64,000 nucleotides of DNA from assembly GCA_030765055.1 (NCBI GenBank), contig CM060954.1, forward strand, positions 107,676,054-107,740,053. Reading direction: 5' to 3'. This document shows positions 1-11,549 of this stretch, piece after piece; the stretch's first letter is position 1, and each line of letters opens with the position of its first letter. The stretch comes from Mantis religiosa. Its lineage: Eukaryota > Arthropoda > Insecta > Mantodea > Mantidae. Position numbers and translations under genes: made by a program. The notes beneath the pieces were generated by a model. It worked only from the letters and a program-made list of their open reading frames with translations, made no database searches and was not told the DNA's origin.

Positions 1-576
1 AAGGAACATATTCCTTGTGGCTTCATGATTGATAATCCCAATTATTCAAGGGATTGCATAAAAAATTTCAACAATACCGAGTTTCATTCTGTTATTAGAC
101 ATTTTAATTTGAAGGGTTGTAGTGCTCCACATATCAAGCAGAATTAGATGAAGTTCATGCAGACTGCAACATCAATGAAGACCTTTTACTTTTGGATTAA
201 TGAATTTAAATGCGATTGTACAAGCACCAAGACAAAGTGCTACAGCACTCCAATTGAGGTCACCACACAGGAAGCTATTGACAAAATCCATGATGGGTAA
301 TGCAAGACTGCCAAATAAAAATTGTAAGATAGTTGAGACTGTGGGCATCTCAACTGTATGAGTGCACAAAATTCTGCATGTAGAATTAGCTATGAAGAAG
401 CTGTACGTGAGGTTCGTGCGATGATTGCTCAGTCAACCAAAAACACATTTAGCACAACATTTCAACACAAGATCTGGTGATATTTAATTGCAATCTGCAA
501 GACTTTTTGTGCTTATTTATGACTTGATGAAACCTGGATCCATCATTACACACTGCAGTCAAAACAATCAACAAAT

Positions 577-1819
577 TTAGGCAAGTGAGTCAACCTTGTA
601 TATACTTTTCTCCACTTACAAGTTTTTTATGAAGACTAGTTTCTGGGGACTTCTCCCCTATCGTCAGCTCTGTGGTAGACTGATGATGCATCCGGTGTCT
701 GCATCTGGCTTGGTGTTGTGCTGCCATCTAACGTCCTGGTAAGTTTGATGACGTCATCTACCGCGGGAATTTCAAAATTCATCAAGAGGTCCTGTTTTTT
801 CGTAAGAAATATGTTTTCCCAAATCTGTAGTTCCAGAGGTTTCTTTGCCTGTTTGATCAGTTCTATTTCTTGTTTTATGTTGTGATTCTCAGACCAAAAG
901 TGATGTGCTACGGCCGACTTGTCCATTTGTTTGAATTTAATATTTCTGAAGTGTTCTTTCATTCTTGTTCCTAGATTCCTTTTGGTCTTACCAATGTATA
1001 TCTTGTCACAATCCTGGCAACTCATTTGGTAAATGCCTGATAATTGAGTTTTCGGTGTGCTATTTTTTAGAGGGTGGTTTAGTAAGTTGCGGATGTTGTG
1101 TTTGTTTTGAGGGGCTAATTTTATGTTGAAGCTCTTAAATATCTTTTCAAATTTTTTGAAGTATTTTGAATGAAATGTAAATTTTCCATATCTGGTGTTT
1201 GGGTTTTCTAGTTTTTTTAACGTAGTAATGTCCTTTAAGTATTTGTTTCTTTTGTGTCTATGGATCAGTTTTTTGATGAAATTTGTGTTATAGTTGTTCA
1301 GTTCGGCAACCTGGTGTATGTGAGCGTACTCCTGTTCATATTCTGTTTTTGTTAGCGGAATGTTGATTAATCTGTGAACTAAATTATGGAATACTGCATA
1401 TTGATGTTGTACTGGGTTGAATGGGTTGCATTTAATGTAATTGTCAACATGTGTTGCTTTTCGGTATATTCCAAATTGTAATCCTGTTGGTGTTATAATG
1501 ATTTTCAAATCTAGAAAAGGTAGCCATTCATCCTGCTCTACTTCAATGGTGAAAACTATGGATTTTTCTTGTAGGTTTAGCAACTTTATAGCATCCTCGG
1601 TTAGTCTTCTAGGGACTATGGCAAACACATCGTCGACATACCTATGCCAACATTTGAAAATATGTGGAAAGACTTTAGTAATGTGTGTTTCCAAATTACT
1701 CATGAACAGATTAGCTAGTAATGGTGAAAGAGGGTTACCCATGGACAAGGTTGACTCACTTGCCTAATTTTAGTAACAATGGCACTCCACTTTCTGAAAT
1801 ACTTCTTTTTATTCTATAT
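577..1819 (-). mobile_element. Penelope-like element, copy 1, 5'-truncated, with TSD
   Basis: A 1243-bp PLE flanked by an 11-bp direct repeat, AATCAACAAAT, at 566-576 and 1820-1830; this is the expected target-site duplication. Both ends carry the same element sequence in opposite orientation: TTAGGCAAGTGAGTCAACC at the left and its complement near 1747-1768. Such partial, inverted pseudo-LTRs are typical of Penelope elements. The outer 50 bp or so (1768-1819) match 39781-39830 in inverse orientation. It lies inside fossil mariner A, so it is younger than that element. Confidence 0.9.
636..1748 (-). CDS. PLE polyprotein fragment: partial reverse transcriptase plus GIY-YIG endonuclease
   Basis: An uninterrupted 370-codon frame. 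It encodes the C-terminal part of a Penelope reverse transcriptase (GNPLSPLLANLF at residues 4-15; catalytic YVDD at 37-40), then a linker rich in Lys and Asn. The GIY-YIG nuclease follows: GIY at 238-240, YIG at 251-253, a CxxC pair at 244-247 and a downstream HH...H cluster near 282-289, which is the zinc-binding insertion known in PLE nucleases. The conserved Glu is probably in WENIF near 311. In the family this protein nicks DNA and reverse transcribes by target priming. The N-terminal half of the RT is missing, so the copy is 5'-truncated and probably inactive. The absence of any stop over 1.1 kb implies recent insertion. The first Met shown is only the truncation boundary. Confidence 0.9.
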   Translation of the reverse strand: MSMGNPLSPLLANLFMSNLETHITKVFPHIFKCWHRYVDDVFAIVPRRLTEDAIKLLNLQEKSIVFTIEVEQDEWLPFLDLKIIITPTGLQFGIYRKATHVDNYIKCNPFNPVQHQYAVFHNLVHRLINIPLTKTEYEQEYAHIHQVAELNNYNTNFIKKLIHRHKRNKYLKDITTLKKLENPNTRYGKFTFHSKYFKKFEKIFKSFNIKLAPQNKHNIRNLLNHPLKNSTPKTQLSGIYQMSCQDCDKIYIGKTKRNLGTRMKEHFRNIKFKQMDKSAVAHHFWSENHNIKQEIELIKQAKKPLELQIWENIFLTKKQDLLMNFEIPAVDDVIKLTRTLDGSTTPSQMQTPDASSVYHRADDRGEVPRN

Positions 1820-2674
1820 AATCAACAAATGCTGGTAAAAATGCACAGAAGAAAGCAAATACCATTTTGACAGCCACTGTTTTTTTGGGGGGGGATTGCC
1901 AAGGAATAATTCTATTAGATTATTTGGAAAAAGAGCAGAACCATAACCAGACTCTATTAGCTTCATTGTTGGATCATTTGAAAATCATGTTGAGTGGGGA
2001 AAAAAGGTTAACTCACAAAAAAGTGAATTTTTTCACAAGGATAATGCACTGTTCCAAACATCAGTAACAACCATAGTGAAAGTGCATGAATTGGGCTTTG
2101 AATTATTTCCTAATCCATCCTATTTAACAGACAGCCCAAAATGACTTCTTCCTGTTCCCTAATTTGAAGCTTTGGCTTTCTTGGGAAGAAATTTTCATCA
2201 AATGAGAAAGAATAGTTGCTGTCAGTATTTTCAAAGTTTGAAAAAACCTATTTTTCCAATGGTATGAAAAAGCTGGAGGATTGCTGGATCAAGTGTATAT
2301 ACCTCAGAGGAGACTATGTCGAGAAGTAAAAAAGCAAACATTCTTGCTTTTTTTACGAAACTTACCAAACCACCCTCATATACTGAGTCATAATTCTCTT
2401 TATGAGAAGTGCAGAATAAACTTCACTGCTCACTTATCAGATAAACAACGACAGTCAGAAACTATAGCAAGCTTATTACTGATAATTATGAGAGAGCTCT
2501 AAGTGGGCTTCACTATATTTATGATTGATACAAACTGATATTCTTTTGGATCCAGAGAGTCTCTTCTCATTGATAGGCATCTGACCCCGGGCACACACTG
2601 GTAAGCCCTGGTGGCAGTGTACATCCTCCATATGAGAAAGATAAAAAGGAAATGGAAACAAACTGAGGGTATCA

Positions 2675-2770
2675 AAATTTAACTGTATTGGAACATCACA
2701 GTGAAGTGAAACAATTAAGTTATAGATGAGTCGTATTTATTTAACGACTCATGTATAACTTAATAAAACT
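2675..2770. repeat. Short fold-back repeat, family with copy at 7860-8000
   Basis: The leader (AACTGTATTGGAACA and following) recurs near 5958 and 7869. It is followed by an inverted repeat: ATAGATGAGTCGTATTTATT pairs imperfectly with the sequence ending near 2763 around AACGACTCATGTATAACTTA. The inner motif GATGAGTCGTATTTATT is shared with the larger hairpin at 7903-8000. Non-coding repeat; element class not identified. Confidence 0.65.
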
Positions 2771-3501
2771 GAGAGTAGGTTACTTGGAAAATAGGATTAT
2801 TTCAGATAGTTCATTCCTATCTCCAAATGTGCAGGCGCAAGGAATAAAGGACTTGGAATAGTGAGAATGTGATGCTCTTTCTACTCTACTTGACTCTTAA
2901 CAAATCAAGGTAATACTATTTCTGTTTAGAGATTCTTTTGTGATTGATTTGATAAGTTGTCGTTTTTCTTTGTTCTCCTTTCTATAGCTTTGCACACTAC
3001 ACAAATTAGATTGACTTGAAAAATTTGTTGTCAAATGCATGGATTGTTAAGGTTTGATTGTGCATCTTTAGCAAGTGTGTGATGTAATTGTAATACATAT
3101 GTAGGCTTGATATTGATAGGAAATGCATGAAGTGATTGATTTATGTAAAACATATTACAAAATTATGCGGCAACACTGAGCTTAATAACCAACAAATGAT
3201 AAATCTAACCTCCTGGATATGATAAGAATGCAGCAAAGTAACTAATTATTTTAATGAAAATATCTTAAACTTTGATTGAACAAATTCTCAAATAAAACTA
3301 ATGCAATTGCATCTTATAGTGTACATGTATTACTGATCCTTAATATTTTTCATTAATACATATACAATATTGATGAGGTAATATTCCAGTACCTTGTGCT
3401 ACAGGCCAAAGTTCAAATTCTGGTTGGGTCAAACTGTTTGGCTGAAAAATCCCCCCCCCCCCCCATTCCTAGGAGTGAATATAAACATACCAATCTCATT
3501 A

Positions 3502-3696
3502 TTTTAGTTAATTGATGGAAATTAATCATTTCTCCACACTAGCCGTATATAGGCTAAGGTATTTGATGGATAGAGTCAACATGAAAAATTCAATGCCAAT
3601 GGCATTGAATTTTTCATGTTGACTCTATCCATCAAATACCTTAGCCTATATACGGCTAGTGTGGAGAAATGATTAATTTCCATCAATTAACTAAAA
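3502..3696. repeat. 195-bp near-perfect palindrome made of SINE tail sequence
   Basis: Two 97-base arms around a single central base at 3599 are complementary over their length. A further partial copy of the right arm follows at about 3707-3746. The unit is flanked by ATACCAATCTCATT near 3487-3500 and again near 3741-3754, which looks like a 14-bp TSD. The arm sequence matches the non-tRNA part of the tRNA-derived repeats at 32806-32880 and 61553-61600 (TGAAAAATTCAATGCCA and the CTAGCC...TAGGCTA block), so this looks like an inverted dimer of a headless SINE. A C-tract sits upstream at 3451-3464. Confidence 0.85.
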
Positions 3697-4299
3697 CCCC
3701 GGCCATGGCATTGAATTTTTCATGTTGACTCTATCCATCAAATACCAATCTCATTTTAAAATAAAATATTTGGTCTCTCATAGACTTTCATTTATGTTCT
3801 GATACCATAACTGTAATTTATAAGAATTTTTAATAAAAAATTCAGCACATTACATAAGCAGATCTGCAACTGAATAGAATGAGAAAGTATTAAAAATAAA
3901 TCAAAGCATTTTTAAAAAAAGCAAATAACATTCTATAGACACGGCAAACAACTTAGTAATAACTACAAATCTGATTATCAGGAATTCTTCATAATTGTAT
4001 TTTTGTTTTATATTAAAGATATCCGATGATTATTTTGTTTCAAGTGGTCTACTTTTCATACAATATTTTCACTTTTGTAAAACTTACAAAAGTAAAATTA
4101 CTCTTCACCAATTATTATATCACCTTTAAGTATTGACACTTTAGTTTTATACTTCGTACTGAAATTATAATACCTATACATTTTTGGATCCAGAATTTTC
4201 TTCTTGTTTTCTTGCTGCAAACAATTGTGTGAGTTTGTGGAAAGTAGTTTTGCTTTTGATTTTCTAGAGTTTCATTCTTCATTTTTGGTTAACGATGCA

Positions 4300-4470
4300 G
4301 TCAATAGCCAGAGTTATATTATTTATGTTGGTGTGCTGGAATTTCATCCTGCAGGAGTTCTTTTACATGCCAGTAAATTTATTGACATGGGCTTAAAGCC
4401 TTCAGTCTGGTTTGAGCCTTTACCCTTGTGAGCAGTAGCTCAGTGCCTAACCAAGTGAGCTACCCAAACT
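4300..4470 (-). repeat. Possible tRNA-related SINE head
   Basis: On the minus strand TAGCTCACTTGGTTAGGCAC (near 4444-4463) resembles a pol III A box in a tRNA-like head, with GGCTCAAACCAG as a weak B box about 50 bases on. No cloverleaf can be completed, so a SINE is more likely than a tRNA gene. Confidence 0.4.
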
Positions 4471-6175
4471 ATTTATTCTTCTGTTTGAAGTACTCCATTT
4501 TATTAATTTTGATAAACACATAAATCTATTGCATTCTTTTCTCTTTTTGAATTCAGTTTAACTTTTGCCATTTTTCAACGACTGTCGTTTTACTATTAGC
4601 TGCCATTAAACAGTTAATATGGGACAGGGGTTGGAGCCAATTGTGTAAGAGGTATATAAATGAAAGAAAACAGCACAGGACTGGATAATAGTCGTAAAGA
4701 AGAAGCTTATAACAGAATGAATGAAATATTAGTAGCCAACTGTTTGATGAATTCTTCCCTGAAACCTCAAGAGCTCCTATTTTAAGATAATTTATAATAA
4801 TGTACTAACCTGTAACCTTTTATTTTCAGCATGTTTTCTAAGGACATGTCATCTTAACTATTAATATGCTTTTTACAAATTTCTAGGAATGTAATCTATA
4901 CACTTTTTGCTTGATAACTGTTTTAATCTGAAGTGAGTAGATTTATTTTCCCTCCAGAGCATTCACTAACAATTTTCGAAATAATCAAATTAGTTACTTA
5001 CAAGAGAGATCTAACTGGCAAAAATAAATTTTTCTTAAAAGAAGAAATAAAACATTAAAAGTCCTACATTCATGTGACTTTCTGTTGCTTATTATTATAT
5101 ACTTGTTTATCATCAACAGACAGGTCTTACTAAAGCTTATTTTTCTATTTGATTCATGTTAATCATAACAAGATAAGCTTTTGCAATAATTATTTCAGTA
5201 CACATTTTGTTTTATATTTTAGGGGCTTACAGGAGGGTGAAACAATAGTCAGATCTTTAAAAAGTGGACTGCTCTATTCTGACTTTGAAATTCTGTACTG
5301 TAATTCTATACCATGTTTCATTCATGATTCTGTAACCAGTGATCAACAAAATGTCCTTAAATGGCTTTGTTCTATCTACTTTAATTTAATCGAAATGAAC
5401 ATCCCTAGAATTGTTTTTATAGAATATTTTCCTGAAAGTACACTGAGTAAAGGGGAATACAGTAGGCTTAAACAATAGTCAAATGGTTAAAACCTGCTTG
5501 GTATGCGATAGTTTTAAAATTCTGTTCTCTTTGAATGTTCAGAATGGGTGCAGAAGAAAATGACTTTCCATTTGAGAAAAATATATTTAAAAACTAATAA
5601 GGAATATTTCAGAGATTGTTAACTTCATATAAATGTCTATTGAAAATAGGTTGTATGCTTTAATGAGATATACTCTGTTTTGTATGGTAAGATTTTGTCA
5701 TCTCTTATGGTTTACAAATTGTACAAAAGTAATTCAGAATTAAGAGAACTTCAGAAGCTATTCCCAGAAAGCTCAAGATATACATTTCATATGTATGTCA
5801 CGAAAATATCTTAAAGATATAGTATTTTATTTAAAATTTAGCCATTTTAGGAAAAAAAAAAAAAATAGATATTTTACATGTAAGGAATAATTTGGGATGG
5901 GTATTTCCCGGAAAATATTTTTCACATCTTTAGAAGATGCTAAACTTAAATACCAAGATTTAACTGTATTGGAACACCAAGTTTGATATTTAATCAACTT
6001 TTCATTTTTGAGCATTGCTGATTACTAAATGCTGGAGAATTGTGTGCTTGTATGTAATACAAGTTAGCTGGATGCAGAGTATGAATGATACCAGATGTAC
6101 AGCATAGCCTCAAATGTGCAAATAACTGCCACTAGACTATTGCAACTATTGTAACTGCAAAGTCTCCGATATTGT

Positions 6176-6600
6176 GTGAACTACCTAAAAATCTTAAGTT
6201 CATATCCAACAAATCTAGAGTGTTGCCCAAAGCTATTAAAAAATTTAGAAAAATTGTGTTTGGAAATGTTCAAGAGCATAAGCATAATAGAAGACTTAGT
6301 CAATTCAATTAATAGAATACCTCTTGTGCCAGGTATCGAAAAGCTGAAAGGTAAATTCCTGAAGGTTCTGAACAAAAGTAGTGGTTATCAAGCTATGTGT
6401 GAAAGTTTGAAAATCAGTAAAAAGAAAAATGTGCCAGATGATAGAGCGAAATTCTTTACATCTCTGACATTGTGTGATGTTGAAAGAAGTTTTTCGCTGT
6501 TTAAGAAATACTTTGGTGACAAGCGTCAGAATTTCACATTTAATAATTTATGAATGTACATTGTAAACCAATGTAATGCACTTTGTGACTTTTTTGTAGT
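6176..6600 (+). pseudogene. hAT-type transposase C-terminal remnant
   Basis: A 125-residue open frame ends in TLCDVERSFSLFKKYFGDKRQNFTFNNL. This matches the C-terminal hAT dimerisation region as seen in insect hAT and CGGBP1-like proteins (the C-D-V-E-R-S-F-S core, then R-R/K-Q-N-F and E/N-N-L). After the stop at 6551-6553 the frame continues as MYIVNQCNA, the usual next block, so the stop is premature by a few residues. The catalytic DDE core, BED finger and terminal repeats are not visible. This is a fossil fragment, not a gene. Confidence 0.7.
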
Positions 6601-7199
6601 TAATAAATAGTAGTATGTATAAGCATTTAAGTGCAACTCCAGAATGCATAGTTTATGATGATTGTAAGTTTTGGTGCAGTGAGGCTGTTGTCATGTTCTG
6701 GCTGTACTTGAACATGACAATCTGCATGTAAACCTGTGGTAAAACCTACTGTTGTTTACATGCATGAGTGATTACAGTACAATCCATGAGCAGTATACCC
6801 AAGGAAAAATGTACATGCCTTTGGCCTTTACTGATCAAACATGTTCCATGCATCTTTTCTAAAAATTCTTTTATGGCTTCAGAAGGTTTCAAAACTTATT
6901 TCCTGTAGTTTTGGGGTAAAATACAATATTTCCCCTGTTCAACTATATATATATTGTAAATTAAAAAATGACTTCTCATTTACAAAAAGTGAAAGTATTG
7001 GAATATTCATTAACAATCTAATCCATGTAATTCAGCTAAATGAATATCTTGGAAATTGTGTGCTTTAATGATTTTTAACAATTTTTAGCAGTAATATTTG
7101 TCTATCTCTTATCATTAAGCAAAAGTAATCCAGAATGAAGATGACTTCCCATTTCCAGAAAATTCAAGGTATGCATTTCATTTGTCATTAAAATAATTT

Positions 7200-7890
7200 T
7201 AAACACAATGGTATATTATCTGCAATTGTTAAGAGCCATTGGTGAGAAAATCAATACTTTTAAGAGGGGGAATATTCTTGAAAAACTTCTTGTCACATTC
7301 TTGGAAGGTGCTGAACTTACATACCAGGTTTGGCATTTAACCAGCTTTTCATTTTTGAGTTATGATGTTTACACACATACATTTTTCTAAAATTGATTTA
7401 AAAACCACAAAATGGGTAGTTTCAGTGAAATCTTGTCAAAATTTTGGGTGAAAAGCAAAACCTTTACCTACTATGTGCATGATAGAGAAACTAAAACTTA
7501 TCAAGTGTTAAAAATCTCAAACCAACAACAATGAATATCTTGGAAGTGGCTAATACCACAAAATATTTATTGCTGAAATGTTTGTTTCCATGCTTTTGTG
7601 TGGCAAGCTTTTATTTATTTATCTAATCTATCAGTCAAAACTCATTCCATATTAAGAGAAGTGCATGGACCAACAATAGAAGATGCACTTTTATTTGTAA
7701 GCTTAATGTGTTCCAACATATGCTATTTTAAACTTAGTCATTTGTTCTTTTAAGAAAGTAAGAAAAAATATAAAATTTTATCCAAGTAAGGTGAAGTTTC
7801 AGTTGAAAGTCTTCTTGTCACATTCTTGGAAGATGCTGAACATAAATAATGCAAAATATATCAAGATTTAACTGTATTGGAACACCACAG
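7200..7890. repeat. Dispersed AT-rich repeat, two partial copies
   Basis: The block CTTCTTGTCACATTCTTGGAAG with 'GTGCTGAAC' or 'ATGCTGAAC' occurs near 7288 and 7810, and a diverged version is at 5915-5945. Flanks also match over some 100 bp. Element type unknown. Confidence 0.55.
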
Positions 7891-7902
7891 TGAAGCGAAA
7901 AA

Positions 7903-8000
7903 TTATTAATTTTTAGATGAGTCGTATTTATTACACATCTGCTTCACTTTCGCTGTGAAGCAGATGTGTAATAAATACGACTCATCTAAAAATTAATAAT
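7903..8000. repeat. Hairpin with 46-base arms
   Basis: Left arm ATTATTAATTTTTAGATGAG...CTGCTTCAC and right arm GTGAAGCAGATGTG...TTAATAAT are complementary across about 46 bases with a seven-base loop (TTTCGCT). It shares its inner motif with the repeat at 2711-2763. Confidence 0.85.
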
Positions 8001-8039
8001 GCGAAATATGTTTCAATAATAATTGAAAGTTGTAGAACA

Positions 8040-8855
8040 GTGAGGTTAATCACACCATTAATTGAACATTGGGTATATTTACACTACTCATTTATTTTTG
8101 TAAACACAGAACATGTTTTGGTGATATTCCCTCCCATTCTCAGCTGATAACTGACTAGTTGTACTGATACTGGTGGTGTTGATATGAACTTGCTGAGCTG
8201 GTGTAATGGCAAGAGTTCAAAGTTCATAATTCAATCCTGTGGCTTTTTTTAATGCGGCTATTTTCCTGTACTTAGTTCAGTTGGGTATCTTGCTGTAAGG
8301 AGTTTGCGACTTTACAGCTGATTTTTGTTGTTTGTATTGAGCTTAATCACATTATTAATTGAACATCAGTTATTCAAAGTATAAAAATTGTAAGAAGCTA
8401 GAGAGCATTGGGAGCAACAGCTCTTGAAACATGTCCTGTGAAAAACAGTGTAAGTGAAGCAGTGTGTCAGTATCTTCTCGATTCACTTTTATTTTAACAT
8501 AAATTATGTTTACACTACCTCACTTCTGTAAAATCAAAATATGTTTTGGGGACATTTGCTCCCATCCTCAGTTGACAACAAATTAGAGCATGTTACAGGA
8601 ACAAAATTATAAAATAGAAGTATTTAGAAACTTCATCAATAAAACCTTTTTAAACCACTTGTCAACCTATAAAAACACTTCAGCTCCACTTATATTTCAA
8701 ATTAGGACATGTTTTGAGGAACACACGCTTAAATGTAAGTGGAGCTAAAGTGTTTTTATAGTTTGACAAGTGGTTTAAAAAGGCTTTTTAATGTTAGAGG
8801 AATGTTTGCTCCCATACTCAGCTGACAATCTGATCAGGTATCTATGAGCTCAATT
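8040..8855. mobile_element. PLE pseudo-LTR fragments, including an inverted repeat at 8640-8790
   Basis: The string AACATGTTTTGG followed by 'CTCCCAT(C/T)CTCAGCTGA' occurs near 8107, 8528 and 8800; this is the terminal repeat of one PLE family here. At 8640-8692 and 8737-8790 two 50-base arms (AACCACTTGTCAA / TTGACAAGTGGTT) are inverted. GCAACAGCTCTTGAAACATGTCC at 8412-8434 is the end motif of PLE family 2 (compare 45618-45645). Confidence 0.65.
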
Positions 8856-9990
8856 TTGCAGACCATGAGTGAAGTGTACATAGGCAACACAAAAGGAAAC
8901 TTGGGCAAAAGGAAGGATGAGGCGAGAGGTAACAAAGGGCAGCTGTCCTAAAGAACCACGACAGTGCAGAGGGCAGGATTCCTATACTTTATCAGTTGGA
9001 AACTCCCTGACAGGCCAGAGCAACCGCATCCCACCCTACTGTTGCCTGGAAATGGCCCTACCAGACTAGGTTCGGAGACCAGGGACTGTCCTACCAGATG
9101 AGGAAATTTTACCAAGATCATATCATCCTGGCTTGCAATACCAAGACACCCACTGATGTTTCTACCCTGAAAGAGACCACCAGATGAGAGATGATGTAAA
9201 ATGATGATGGAGATGATATGGAAGGACAGGAAATTTGGGGGATGTAATTAACCTACCCAGCATTCACCTGGCAACCCAGGAAAACTCCCAAAAAAACCCA
9301 TGGGCCAGATAGGTTGGCCAGGAATCAACCCTGACTGAATGCGACCACAGATGAAATCGCCTGAGCCATCCCACTTGGTTTTGAAATTCAGACTAAAAGA
9401 ACACTTTCAGTGCATTGAATGCGAACAGATAGAAAAATCAGTTGTAGCAGCACACTTTTGGAGCAAACTATTATCCTAGAAGTCAACCTCCTTAGGACAG
9501 CAAGATACCTAACTGAACTCTTAGTGTGGGAAATATCCACATTAGAAAAATAAATAGCATCAAATAATGAAATATGAAATCATGCCATCAGACTAGCTCA
9601 GTGTATATCACTACCACATAGAAAAATCAGTTAAAGCAGCACACTTTTAGAGCAAACTATTATCCTAGAAGTCAACCTCCTTAGGACAGCAAGATACCTA
9701 ACTGAACTCTTAGTGTGGGAAAATATCCACATTAGAAAAAGAAATAGCATCAAATAATGAAATATGAAATCATGCCATCAGACTAGCTCAGTGTATATCA
9801 CTACCACTACCTCAGACCTCCACCATCAATCAACTAATAAATTTATCAATTGAGAAAGGTAGTGAATGTTCCCGGAACATGTTCTGATTTTCAAAATCAT
9901 TGAAGAAGTCTATACATAATGGATGTTCAATTAATAATGAAATATGGCATTTATTAGACTTTATCTTTTAGTTATGTTGTGCAGTTATGT
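8856..9990 (+). pseudogene. PLE GIY-YIG endonuclease remnant split by a SINE
   Basis: Before the interruption the plus strand reads EVYIGNTKGNLGKRKDE (near 8871-8921), the YIG half of a PLE nuclease. After it, near 9387, it resumes with RLKEHFQCIECEQIEKS and VVAAHFWS, the next conserved block. The tail (near 9460-9800) is duplicated in tandem: 9431-9619 and 9620-9808 are almost identical 189-bp units. Both carry stops, so this is dead. A PLE terminal motif (GGAACATGTTCTGA) lies near 9873-9886. Confidence 0.75.
8925..9383 (-). repeat. tRNA-derived SINE (family 3) inside the PLE remnant
   Basis: It matches 17525-17840 over the blocks GTCCTACC...GAGGAAG, CCTGAAAGAGACCACCAGATG, GTAATTAACCTA(C/T)CCAG and CCTGAGCCATCCCACT. 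On the minus strand the head reads AGTGGGATGGCTCAGG, an A-box-like start. It splits the PLE nuclease frame. Exact ends are uncertain. Confidence 0.65.
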
Positions 9991-11540
9991 ACTCTCGCAC
10001 ATGGACCTTTTTCTAAAAGTGACTCTTTTAAATTTAAGGAGCCTTAAAATATGTATTTCTAGTGAAATTGCTCTATCAAATTTTGGATAGAATGAAATAT
10101 TTATGTTATAAACAAATGCTACAGGAAGTATAAAAAAAACTCAGAATTTTTCTGAAATACAGCTATTAGATGGCCAAGATAAATGTTTATTTGGCTGAAC
10201 CACATTGGAAATTCAAGTGATGATTATGTACCTTAGATCAGCACTGCATTGAAAGAGCAGGCATTTTTTGTTCAGTAGATCTCTCTTTAAGTTAACAATG
10301 GAAAATAAATTAGTTAATTTTACAGTGTTTAACTTCCATAACATTGCACATTGATTTCATGTATTCCTGGTTTATAGCAATAATACAAATGGACAAGAAT
10401 GCCATTAAACATGGTAAATAATAAATAGAAAACAAAGCCAGTAAAATTAAAGCAAATATATTGATTTGTTTCATAGAGTCACGTATCACATAAAATGTCC
10501 TTATGAAATCTCATGATGTATTGATCTTTAGCTGTCAAATAATACACACATTTATCTGTAACATATTTAGGGTGGGACTCTAACTTGAAAAGTCAACTTG
10601 CCATACTGAGAGAAAAGTCCTGAAAATGAAACAAGACCGTAAGTGGCATTGTTAAAAAAGTGTTTTTTGCTCCAATTATTATTTTATATAATGATGCACT
10701 ATGATTCTCTTTTCTCTCTCTCACCCACTTCTCCCTCCCATTATCCCCAGAATCCTAATTCTCTTGCTCTCACTCTTTAACCAGTAATACTTTTACTGCA
10801 ACAGTTTAAATTTATACATAAGTAAAAGGCTTAATAGTATTCAATTTATGCCTGTTCTTTACATTCATTGGTAATTATATTTTCTCCTTAGAATCCAGAA
10901 AATGACAAAATATCTTGGATTATAATGTAACTTAGGTTATGTACATAATACTAGGAATGAAAATTTGGGATACTTTCTTACAGATTCTTCTTACCAACAT
11001 CTTTTAAATAACTAAGCTTGTGAGAAATTTTATACTTAAGACCTTAAGATCTATTTTTGTTTTCAAAACTACGATAAGCAAGGTATTTTGATCATGAATC
11101 CATTACAACTGACCTGCGCCTTTAAGAATATAGTTAACTAAATTTAAGCATGTTTTATACCTTATCAGGACTACCTGACCTGACCACATAGCAACAGTCC
11201 ATTTTGTTTTCATTGCACATGTACCAGAACAGAAAATTGAGCTTGATCCAATACATCTACTCTTATTCTTTTTTGTCATAGACTTATTTCAGGGAAGTGC
11301 TAGTTTCATGGGGATCTGTGAATCTAATTTGAAATGGGCAGAAAGTAAAATGATTAGTCAAATAGGATGAAAAAGAAAGTGCATGAAAAATGTTTGATGG
11401 GAAGTGTAGAGGGATTAAGACTATGATAAAGGAATAGGAAAAGGAGAGATGTATAAATGTGAAATATCAAAAGTGGTAAGAAAAACTAAGCCGAGTGAAA
11501 CAGTAGTAAGTTGGAATGAGCAGGAAAAGACAACAATTTG
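9990..11540. other. AT-rich sequence, nothing recognised
   Basis: No exon with conserved protein signature and no clear mobile element was seen on either strand. Confidence 0.5.
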
Positions 11541-11549
11541 GTACATAGT

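Larger units (their letters stand above)
1..2329 (+). pseudogene. Decayed mariner transposase (fossil A), interrupted by a PLE
   Basis: Broken relic of a Tc1/mariner transposase (cut-and-paste DNA transposition). Reading in shifting frames, the N-terminal helix-turn-helix part is visible near 150-300 (TFYFWINEFK, then PIEVTTQEAIDKIHDG). The first catalytic block LDETWIHHY lies near 521-548. After the interruption at 577-1819 it resumes with TATVFLGG (near 1868-1893) and the DYLEKEQNHNQ block. The end is GMKKLEDCW...LRGDYVEK followed by TAA at 2327-2329. Stops and frameshifts are frequent, so it is not functional. The left end may lie outside the window, and I did not find terminal inverted repeats. 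Family assignment rests on recognised conserved motifs. Confidence 0.85.
2771..6175. other. AT-rich sequence without recognised genes, apart from the repeats listed
   Basis: I find no convincing exon. The frames at 4204-4431 and 5149-5478 have no family signature and run through repeat-like sequence. The stretch 5830-6020 belongs to a dispersed repeat also present at 7200-7365 and 7800-7890; shared strings include TTAACTGTATTGGAACACCA and the block ending CTTTTCATTTTTGAG. Confidence 0.6.

Noticed and set aside
1441..1767. 108-residue plus-strand frame
   Set aside because: Shadow of the PLE protein on the opposite strand.
3451..3464. C-tract as a possible regulatory or structural element
   Set aside because: Similar C or G runs occur at 13994, 22327, 42409 and 60104 without shared context; simple low-complexity sequence.
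5149..5478. 109-residue plus-strand frame
   Set aside because: No domain recognised and the flanks are repeat-like; not supportable as a gene.
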